Below the pieces are notes generated by a model. It was not told the DNA's origin and ran no database searches. It saw only the letters and a list, made by a program, of their open reading frames with translations. From Zerene cesonia (Eukaryota > Arthropoda > Insecta > Lepidoptera > Pieridae), in assembly GCF_012273895.1 (NCBI RefSeq), contig NC_052102.1:1116001-1180000 (forward strand): a stretch of 64,000 bases of DNA, read 5' to 3'. Position 1 is the stretch's first letter, and the number at the start of each line of letters is the position of its first letter. Made by a program: the position numbers and the translations under genes. This document shows positions 13,801 through 25,800 of this stretch, in pieces.

Positions 13801-16800
13801 ATAGTATTATCCATATATTTATTAGCATGTGATAGTAGTTGCTTTATTATATTATGCCTTATCTTTATCATGTGTAGAGCTAATCAGTAGATAAATGTAA
13901 ATAAAGCATTAGAAGTTGGATCATCTCATTGTCATTCTATTTAAAAGGTTATAATATGCTTAACTGCCCATCGCTTACACTTTTTGTCAAAAAAAAAATT
14001 AAAAAATTCAACATTCCAATCAGATCCTTATATTGCATGGCGTACTATAATGACGTAAATATATCAGAAGTTTTCCAAGTTCTATTTTTAAATTTTTGAA
14101 TTCGATCGAAAAAAGAAAAACAAACAAATGGCTCCTCAAATGCATGTGGACCAATGTTTTTTATATTTATTATTTAATGCTATTATTTACAGATATTTAT
14201 TTGTGCATTATTACAATGGGCATGTGTGTCTGATTTGTTTTGTCTTGTGCGTTGCATGCAGTGGGCACGGCTCGCGCATCTCAAATGAAAAAATATAAAC
14301 CGCTGGTAAGAACTTAATTTTCTTTGCTTTATCTGTTTATTGATGGCATGATGTTTGTTATTTATACCTAATGTGCTATTTTATGTACGAAAATAAGGTT
14401 TTCAGGAAACTTGTGATGTAGGTACTAAAATTGTGTATATTGTAAAGTATTTAATCCATAAATTTTTATTTTTAGTAGAGTTACGTTAAAAATTAAAATG
14501 ATTTATAGTTGCTATTTGCGTAACTACCGAATAAAATAAATAAAAAATGAAGTCTTATTATTTCACTTTAAATTTGTTATGTCAAAGTTTTATTTCTAGA
14601 AACGCATATTTCTTCGCAGATAAATCGTTGGGAATATAAAATTTACTTTTAAATATTTAGATATACCTACAGATACCATTTTACGTGTATAATATGTATT
14701 TTTTTAATGGTGTACCATAACTGTGCAACCTATGTTCAAATATTGGGGCTTCTCGCTTCTAAGCGTTTTTTTATCTGTAGAAGATTTACATCCCTACTAA
14801 TGCATCTTTTACCTAAGATTAGCAGCAATCTATTACGAAGTTCGAGTTAACATTGATTATTATATTATATCATAAGAGGCCTGCGTCCCAGCAGTGAGAA
14901 CATGTATGGGCAGATGATGAAAATTATATTAGTGTTAAATAACAGAGATTGTTTTATTTCAGTTCTTTTGTGGATGGATATGATATGGATTTGTGCTGGT
15001 GATTTTCTGTGTCTCAGTGTTAATGTTAGTAACATTATGATTCCAGGGCTCGGCGGATTCAAACTACTCGCAACCGTCCTCGGAGCTGTCGTTGGACGAA
15101 GACAAGGAAAGTCAGAGACGGGAGAAGGAGGCGCAAGCCCTGCTACAGTTGGATAAAGCGAGGGTACGTACATTGTTATAGTTGTCGAGGGTATTTTTGA
15201 AGACTCGGTTGTGCGGTGAACTACTGATGTATTAACACACAATATAACTGTTATTTTATTGGAAATTAGTAAACATATGTGGAATTATTTAGTTTTGAGT
15301 TTATTCGTTCTAAATTGAGTGTTACATTTTGCGTAATATTTAAATGCGCCTACATGGAGGTGTCTCAGAGAATTTATTTAAAAAGCTGCATACAAATTTC
15401 GTGTTTAAGTGGAATAGATTTTTTATGCTTTTATTGCGGCGAAACACTCTTCACTTCTTTCTTTCACTTCTTCAGGTGTGCAAAGACGATTATTTACTTA
15501 CTATTAGAGATATTAAAAAACTTTGAACTGATATCGAAGGAACTTTAACATATAACAGTAAAATGACATTAATAATGTTTTAACAATAAAACGAGAAATG
15601 TTCAAAAATGTTACATTAAACAATGGCGGGCTACTCGTAGCAAATCCTGTTTTCAGTTCTCATGCCAAACATACTGAATATAACTAATTTGAAGACATTT
15701 TTTGGTACACGTATTATATTGGTAGCGGTAGCCGGACTACTGATACCTTCTGAAGCATGCTTAATTTTGCACACACATACAAAATTATAAGCAATCTTGT
15801 TTAGTCCATAGAATTCTAGAAGCTTCGCATCAGGCATCAGACCCTAAGATGCATTCAATAATATCTCCTGCCTTTATTGATTTTCAGTGTGCGTTTAAAA
15901 TAGAATACCTCTAGATAACGTAGGTACCCACATAAAGAGCAAAGAGTTTAGTTGACCTTTACAAAATTGTCCGTTATTTTTAAGGCTTCGTGGTACTACG
16001 GCTTCGAAACCTTCGAATACATAAAATAAATGTCAAGTTCGGATTATGGTTTCTTAGTTTTTTTAAACTTTATTATTTTTTTTTGTTGTGATTTCATTTT
16101 TAATTAAAAATCATCGTGATTTGCCTTTCAACTTTTCACGATTAATTTAACGTTTTTATCAAATCGAGACTTGTAAAATTTTCATTCGATGTTTCAACAA
16201 CAAACAATCCATGTTTACGACATCCCAAATAATACGACAAATATGCATAACCTAGGATTTATAGTATTGTAGTATAGTAATTATTATTTGTACCGTAATA
16301 GGTTAAGAGTCTAGCATCAGATGAATAGTTTAGATGCAGAACAGTTGGTTAATGTTTGAAAAGAAATATGCCTAAAAATATTTCATGCGATGTCTATGTC
16401 TATGTCTGGAGTAGGAACATGGGTATATATCATCTTTTTTATATCCTGAAATTCATAAAAAGCACACACGTGTTTTGTTCTTTTAATTTGAAATGTTATA
16501 AATTCTTCAGGAATCTCGTATGGCAAAACACAACACAATCCTCAGTGTAAATATTTATAATTACTTTACATTTTACGCTTATTCTTCTATTACTGCTGGT
16601 AAATGGTAGAACTATTTTATTTATTTATTATTTATTTATTTATTCTTTATTGCACACACTTACAAAATATAAAAAAAAAAAGAAATAAAATGTAACAAAA
16701 ACTGGTATGCAAAGGGTTTATATACTGAAAATAATCAAGTTCTAGTCGAAGTCTAATTGAATAAATAGATGTGTGAGTTATTATAACACAATTATAAACA

Positions 16801-19800
16801 TTTCCAGTCGAAACCGGTGGCGTTCGCCGTGCGGACGAACGTGGCCTACGATGGCAAGCTGGACGATGACTCGCCGGTGCACGGCAGCGCCATTTCCTTC
16901 GAAGTGCGGGACTTTCTACACATCAAGGTACACACACATATGTGCACACTTGAATATGTTTGTACATTTCTCAGTAAAATACTGCACCTTTTTTATATCT
17001 TAAGCTGGTGGTTCCAGCTACCAGAGTAGGCCATTATGGCTCATGAACATTCGCATAGGTAGGGCAGAAATGCGATTGCGCAGCGAATTGTGAATTTGCG
17101 AATGCGCTGCCTGCTTTAAAAGGGGAAAAAATTAAGGAAAGGATTGACGAATGGAAAGAAGGAGTGAGGAAAAGGAAACGGGCCTTCGGCATGCTTTTAT
17201 TACAACTCGTTTTTCTGTGTATCTGTCTGTTTTATGCAATTAATAAAAAAATAATTTTGAGGGAGTATGGATAAGAGATGAGTTTTTTAGTTAGACTATT
17301 CCTTATCCTCACCTTACTTTATCACTATACCTCTATACCACTATATCAGGCGAACCACCAGCTCAGTTGCCAGCTATGACATAAAAAGACATGGTAACGG
17401 GTGTCACGTAAACCGTTCTGCCCGTCACCATGGTAACGGGGGCGTCACGTTCCAGGAGAAGTACGACAACAACTGGTGGATCGGGCGGCTCGTGAGGGAG
17501 GACGCGGACGTCGGGTTCATCCCGTCGCCCGTGAAGCTGGAGGCGGTGCGCGCGGGGCTGGCGGCGCGCGGGGCGGGCGGGCGCTACCCGCGGCCCCCCT
17601 CGGGGCTGCAGCACCCGCTCCCCAGCCGAGGTAGCACCCCCCCCACGCCCGGTACGTCACGCGCCGCCAAGGGTCTTCGCTTGTATGTCGTCCCCCCACA
17701 ATGTTGCAACTTTAACGTTGTTCGATTACGTCATTACATTGCGTCATTCGTTGTTTCGCTTCCACCCTAATGAAACAGCAAAAAGTGCTCCTATCTTGCA
17801 AATGTCCCCCTTTGTAAACACCGTTACATGGCAATCTTGCTGGAATCTATACATTGTAATTTGTTGATATATTTTTATCCATAACATCCCCTTATAATTC
17901 GTCGCATTATTTTTTGTTAGTCTATTAGAGCACAATTCAGTTATGAACTATACCCAAATAAACCTTTCCCAAACGTCCTTCAGGTGTTGCCTACAAATCG
18001 ACGGACTCCTTAGTGTGTCTCGTATTAAATAAACCGAACCTAACCCAATCACATCCAATGGACATTTCACGATTTAACTGTTTCAAGTATAAACTATAAT
18101 TTACCGAAAAATAAAATTGAATTTAAAAAGAATGTTTCGGATCTCAATTATTCAACAAAATACTTTTCCGGTGACATATATAAGATAGAGGCACTGCTTA
18201 TTGATCTACAGGGTATTAAGCTACAACGAATGAACACAAAATTTAATGACTTAATTAAACAATACGTTTCTGATTCTCTAGTAAAGTAAAAAATTCTCAA
18301 ATCCACAACAAATGTACAATCGAAAAACCCGTGTCTTCATATTTTAGAGTTTGTTTACTTCAGGGCACAATTTTTGGATGAAACCTAAATGGTGTCTTAA
18401 AGTAAAATTTAAAACTTTCACGCATCAGATGAAACCGCATCTCGTTGACAATATAATTACATATATATAAACGACTTTTGTGTGGAATAAAATATTACGA
18501 AATTGAGAGAAATACAAGTAAATTAAAGCTAGATACCAACTACCTACGTATAAGGTAATTATTTATATTTTCCGTAACTAAGACAATAAATGAGCGTTTC
18601 ATCTTATGTCAAACTTGTACAACGCAGTTGATTTGTTTTTGATCGTTTTGATGTTTTCGCAATAAAATTCTATAATTTTGAATATTTGTTATTCATTTTA
18701 TTAAGAAAAACAACGAGGAACTAATAATCAAAACAATCAAAAACTAGAATAACTATGTTTTATAATTTAAATGTGTCGATGTTGTGGTTGATGTTTTTTG
18801 CAATTTTTATGTATAATTTTATCACAAGTGGCGTCTGTTTACTGTCTCACATTTTCAATTTCAAAATGATATGATAACTATGTCTGTTTTACACTGCCTG
18901 ATTTCATTTTAAAACAATTAATATACTCTTTCGTGAGAGACGATGGAAAACAATCTGGCGAGTTTGACACTTGACTGACTAGCTTTAAGAACCCATTTAT
19001 AAAGCTTATTTTTAACCGATTTCAAATAGTAGGAGGTTTTAAATTAGACCGTATCTATACCGCGTTTTGTTATGACATTAATTAATTCAATCTTCAAAGC
19101 AGATATAATTAGTAAGAAATACAGTACCTACTATATTCTGAATATGAATGTATGATGAATTACTAGCTGCGCCCCGCGGTTTCACCCGCGTAAGTCCGTA
19201 TCCCGTAGGAATATCGGTATAAAACGTTCCCTATATGTTATTCCAGTTGTCCAGCTGTCTTCGTCAGCTGTCAGAATTTTATTGCAATCGGTTCAGTAGT
19301 TTTTGCGTGAAATAGTAACAAACACACACATCCTTACAATTTTTCGCATTTATAATATTAGTAGGAAGTAGAATAGGATAGTGTTGATGGGATTGATATA
19401 AAAACATAATAAGCAATGATACATAAAGTAATGTTCTTCTATAGTGACTGCAATTCAACAAACAATTGGCATGCAATTTGCAATTGCGACCCCTCGCTCC
19501 ACACTGACACGTGTGACGTCACTTGTGGCCGCTTCACTAAATATTTATTCTATATTAAACTGCTTTGTACTGTCATTTCTCTCACTCATCCAAGTGGAAG
19601 TTGCCTATTTCCTGGTTCGATAAACTCGCACTCAAAAATGTCATATTTTCAGATGTTCCGACGTACGACCGAGGTAAGACCATTCAAATCATGTAAACCA
19701 GGAAATGCATCCAATTTTCACGAATTATTGTTTGCCTCGAGTAAAGTGTCTTCTTATCTCTCACTGTTTCCATCCCGCCTTCCATTGCCTCTTTCATTTT

Positions 19801-22800
19801 AAATTCTGTTAAGCATATTCTTGTTTTTTTTTTTCAACAGGTTGTATATTTTATTTTCCCTGGGAATGTATGTAATTTTTGTATACTATTATGCCAGCTG
19901 TGAAATTTTAGGAGCGTCTTAGTATATGAATTTGCTAAAGACTGCTTAAAAGATTTCATTGCAGTGTTATGTTAATGTTACCTCGTTTAATTTGATGCCC
20001 AAAAAAGCCTAGCCAGGTAGGTAGCTGTCGATGTTGTGAATTGTGTAAAAGTATGTAAAATCGTTTGAACAGAATATGTATATTGTAAATTGTAGTTAGA
20101 TTCCTGTTAAGTGAACGTCGCATGTTCTACAAGTTGTGTATCTGCAAAATTTATTTATTTAACTAACCTATAATTATAAAGACTAGCACAATACATAAAA
20201 ATTGATTGTAATATTTACTTTTGAATATGATTTACTTAAAAGCTAGTGACCATCCACTCTCAAAAAATCAATTGGACAATATAAATTTTTAAGCAATAAA
20301 TAAACAGTAAGAAATAGAAAGAATCCGCCATCACAATCGCTATGTTGGCCTTGTGTGCAATATGGACGCTGATCACTTACCATCAAGTGACGCGTCACCT
20401 CCTCCATATGAAGACGGCCACAAGTGCGAGTAGTCCAGTAGTACAGTGGTGACTGGTGCCTCGTCCGCAGGCGAGGAGTCGGACACTGCGGGGCGCGGGC
20501 GCGGGGCGGGGGCGCTGCCCGCGGGAAAGGAGAAGCGGAAGCCGTTCTTCAAGAAGCAGGAGGCGTGCACGCCATACGACGTGGTGCCGTCCATGCGGCC
20601 GGTGGTGCTCGTGGGGCCCTCGCTCAAGGGCTACGAGGTGACGGACATGATGCAGAAGGCGCTCTTCGACTTTCTGAAGCGACGGTTTGAGGGCAGGTGA
20701 GAAGAGAGTGAGAGTTTTTTCTTGCTTGGATAATACTAACATAAATTTCAATTTCGGTATGAAAAGAACAAATAGTAAATAAGTATTCATTTACAGTTTA
20801 AATAAAGCATAATGTGAGCCATCTTTGAATTATACTTGAAACACAATTTCTAGTATTCTGCCAACTGAAATACGTAATATTATTGACCAAACCAAGGTCA
20901 AAACTGTAAACAAAAACAAAGACACATGTGATAATTACCAAAAGTAATTCCAAATATACATCCAACAACAATCTAACATAGCTATAAGCACAAACCAACT
21001 AACATTTCAGGATAATAATAACCCGCGTGATGGCGGACATATCGCTCGCCAAGCGGTCGCTCCTCAACAACCCATCCAAACGGGCGATCATGGAGCGATC
21101 GAACTCACGATCCACGTGTCTCGCAGAAGTGCAGGTACTAATCACCTTCTGTTTTACAGAATTATCATCACCCGGGTGACCGCCGATATATCTTTGGCTA
21201 AACGATCCTTGCTAAATAACCCGCCAAAGAAACCGTTGATGGACCGAGCGAATTCCAGGTCGAATTGCTTGGCGGAAGTTCAGGTTCGATGGCATGGGTG
21301 TTGCAGTAATTAATGTTTGGAAAGTGGATCTAACTGTCCTAGACCGTAGATTATGTAGTGAAATTTAACTGGCATTTAACAACACACATAAATACTCCGT
21401 GTAAAGGCATGCTAGATAATTGATCTGTTTGTAAAAACTGCTGCTTATCGAGTTAAATATTATGTTGCTATTTATTATGTTATACGATAACAGCAAAGCA
21501 ACAACTAGATAGTTAAACTTTAACCCTACAGACATCTCTTCTAAAGTTCTAATACTTAAATTGAAAAATGTGCCCATAACCAATTGGCCCTATAATTGAA
21601 AGGGATTGTTTCTAAATCAGATCGTAAGTCAAAGCACGGTGTCCACTAACATTCCTATTAATTTATCTCACTCCAAAATCACAACTGTAACAAAACATCC
21701 GCACTAATAAACCAATTTGTCAAATGACTCCAACCACTAGCTTGAATTCATCCAATACTTGGTTAACTGTAGCTCAATTTCTGAAATACTGATTCCTGCA
21801 GTAATTAAGAAATTCGTAATTACAAATGAGAAATCAACGATTAATTTTAGACGGAAATAGAGCGGATATTCGACCTGGCGCGTACACTGCAGCTGGTGGT
21901 GCTGGACTGCGACACCATCAACCACCCCTCGCAACTCGCCAAGACCTCCCTCGCGCCCACTATCGTGTACCTGAAGATATCTAGTCCGAAGGTAAGATAA
22001 AAGCTATATTAATTACCAGTAAGCTATGCCAAGTTTGCATTACTGATCTTCTAATATATATTTTGATATGTATGTAACCTTTTCGTTGAACTAAATACAA
22101 ATATAATAAATAAAGCAAATAAATTGTAAAAAATAGTCACTTATCATTCAATTATATAATAAAGTACGTCACCATGAGTATTATCATTACATTGTGTCAC
22201 ATCTAAAACGATTCTAGCCATTAAGAACTCGTATATTAAGTGGTCCTTCGAGCCGGATCTCAGACACTTCGCGTTGATTTTAACTTTTAAATAGGTCCCC
22301 ATCTTAATACTTTTGCTTAACAACTACATATAACGTGGCCCTCTGTTTTTATGATTTGTCCGCAACTTGCAGGTGCTCCAGCGGCTAATAAAGTCCCGCG
22401 GCAAGGGGCAGAGCAAGAACCTGTCGGTGCAGATGGTGGCCGCGGAGAAGCTGGCGCAGTGCCCGCCCGAGATGTTCGACCTCACGCTCGATGACAACCA
22501 GCTGGAGGACGCTTGTGAGAAGATCGCCGAGTATTTAGAGGTTTGTTTGTCTCTTTCAATTGTTGTGTTCCTTTGGATAATGTGGAGTTTTAATTTTACT
22601 ATTAGATGGTAGGAATCATATGTTTCTATTATTGCATTTTTTCTCAACCGTTTCCAAAAAAGGAGGAGGTTATCAATTCCTCTTTATTACCTCAAAACTT
22701 TCAATTTAAATTACTCCTTTTTTATGTATGTTATGCTATAGTCTAATACTTATACCCTTTCTAACCTAGTAAATTTGTGTCAAAAATCTGTTTTTTTAAT

Positions 22801-25800
22801 AGGCTGTATTATTTTTATTTCCATTAACAAATTTACGTTTCTTTGCTTTTCGCTGTTTGAAGAATTACAATTTTCCACCTCGAATTGTGAATTAGTTGAT
22901 CGATTCTCGATTTTCCGGATTTTCCATCGTCAGATCCTGACTTAACGATAATGGGCAACTTGCAAGATACGTTTGTCGGTAATATTACTCACGGGAACTG
23001 TAACCATTACAGAAGTACTGGCGCGCGACGCACCCGCCGGCGGCCGCGGCCACGGCGCGCGCGCCCGCGCTGCACCCCGCGCACCCCGCGCACCCCGCAC
23101 ACGCCGCGCACCCCGCGCACCCCGCGCACCCCGCCGCGCACGCGCAACCTGGTGAGTGCTCTTGGTGTGGGGAATGTGTGTGCTGATAGTGAATGTGGTG
23201 ATGAGGATGTCTATTGTGGTAGTGTTGAGCTAATGTTGATGATATTGAGAGTGATGATGAAGGTGATGTGGGCGATGAAAAATAAGGTTGTGGAGAAAGT
23301 TTTTATGATGGCGGTAGTTCCGGTGATGCATGAAGTGATAATAAGGATAGTAAAGAATTTGCAAATGTTTTTGATGTGTCCAATGAATTGACGTTATTAG
23401 ATTTGAATAGTGTTAGTGGTTAATTTGTACCTGATAATGGTGAAGTATTCAATTAATTTACTTTGTTGCTCAATATCCGTTTTGTAGCACAGATTATAAC
23501 ATATTTATGTGATAATTTTAAAATTATAAATACGCTAGCCAAATTGGCTTAATACTCTTTCTCTATGGGTCACAATGGTCAATAGACATAAAATGTTGTT
23601 TAAAAAAATTAAAGGTCTAGTAAGCAGATGACCTGTCTCGTATATTAAGAAGCTGTAAATACTAACCTAGAATGAATTTGCAACTCTATAAGATTTAACA
23701 AATCCTCTGATAGAAGTCCCTAAAACCTATATACAAAGAACTAAATTTTGTAGAAACTGTTACAATCTATGCTTGCTCATACAACTATGTAAATAACGAC
23801 GAGGTCATAAAAAATGGTCTATCATCCACACACATTTCTAAAATAGCGTGTACAGCAGACAAATATTTTATTTAATCAAAAATCACATAATTTTAGATGT
23901 AGATTTTTTAGCATGTCGTTTTAATTTACCAAATGCGTAATATACTGGTTTGGTTAGGTTACACCGGCCGAGGTCAAAGGCTGTCACAAGTGTACTCAGG
24001 TACCCGCAAACATAGTATGAATGTTGTATCGTAGCAGTACTAATTATTGATGTAATTACCTCGTACCTTGGTATCTATGCTTCGATAGGACCTTCAGAAA
24101 TTTAGAGGCAAATTTCCTGTGAAATGGGGTAAAACTTTTTGATGTTGAAAAAAGGGTTGGTTGGGGAATTTGAGCCTAAACGTTCAGTTCAAATGAAACT
24201 GACAATAAACAAATAAGAAACATAACAATCGCTCTATTAATGTTAGAATCTGATGCATTCATACTTTTTAACTCGTACTGAGCTATCTTTTTATTCTCTT
24301 CTCTAACAATCAAGACAATATCATTTTAATTTTGTAGAAAACCTCCAGCATAATATTTTCTGAAGAAATAAAAAATATTTATCCTTAGTAATAAATTAAG
24401 GATAAATATTTTTTAATATAATAATATTAAAACTGACAGTCCTGACTGTTTCTATCATTCAGAATAATATAACAATTAATAACTGTCTAAACGAGTATAC
24501 CTACATTTTATATTTTTCAACGAAAATTTTCCTCGTAGACTTACTCACCCTAAAGACGTGGTGTTAGAACTCATATCCATTTCGATTCTCTCCTCAATTC
24601 TCAACTCCCTAATCACCATACCATCTATGTAATTAGTTCTTCTTGATTTCTGTAACTAACAATTCGTTATCTCTATTGAACCCCCTGCTCACTCGGGAGG
24701 ACACCGGGAGAGGTCCGACTCCTACAATTACGAGAGGGAGAGAGGTAACTAACATGTAGATGTCAGTTTCACGAACATGATCTGTGGTTTTTCAAGGAAT
24801 TCTTTGGAAGAACAAACACAGGAAAATGTTCCTGAAAGTGATGGTCCTATTTTAAAAATTTAATAACACTTATCCAAATCATCTGGTGTAATTCCGTTAG
24901 ACCAATTTGCGATAAGTTTTGTAAAAATTATATCCTCAATGTCACTGTAACTTTCTATTTATATGTTTACACAAAGATTCACATGAAAAACAGCTTTCAC
25001 GGCAGACAACGGCTTTAATAATTAATTTCAATAACTGACCTCCTCTGTTTCTTATCCTGCCATGCCCAACATTGATATTGCACTTCACATTTCTTTATCA
25101 GTTCTTTGACTCTTTCCCTTAATACATTTATACCATAGCATTACGCCATTCACTTCAATGTTGTAGTCTGTATGTTGTTGCTTATTCAAACAGTCATTCA
25201 AATATAGTGGTACGCTTTTAGAACTATTAGTAATCACCGTGTATCATTAAAAATGTATTATAAAATCGTCCACTTCATTAGTTCCTGTTCATTTCAGTAA
25301 ACGCGGCAGGACAAGCACATTAGCATCGCAGAAGATCATATATTCCTGTTGTCATTTAGCAGACCGACGAAGCCCCATCCAGGTTGAATCATTTTGATTC
25401 CCAAGATTTTTTTTGCTTGTCCCACTAATGATGGTGCCGCTTCTACTAACTTAAATAGTTCCTCACAGATCTGTTTCTATCAGGGGTCACTTTGCACTGT
25501 CGTCTTTAAATTAATCGATGTCTATTCTATTTCAAGCTTTTTTTATTTTACATATTGTCTCTGAATCATCTTTGGACTGGCTGTGTGGATTGAAACAAAC
25601 AACATTTTCTATTATTTTTTATATCTCATAATATTTCCACTGCAATCCACGTTCAAAGATGGCAGACCAATGCTATGCTACTCAAAAAGCTTGCGGGCTT
25701 CATCAGGTGTCTGGTTTGCAGCGCCGCCGCCCCCCGCGGCCGCCGCAGCCGTGCTGCCGTGCCCGGGCAAAGTGCGCAATGTGGGGGAGGTCAAGGTGCC

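Larger units (their letters stand above)
17652..20470. other. Ca-beta introns around the microexon
   Basis: Contains a family A copy (19163), a CRE octamer (19514-19521) and the 21-nt microexon; otherwise unassigned. Confidence 0.6.

Noticed and set aside
22951..23391. Frame of 146 codons, Arg/Pro/Thr-rich
   Set aside because: Shadow of the HPA-repeat Ca-beta exon in another frame, running into a GATG-rich intron.
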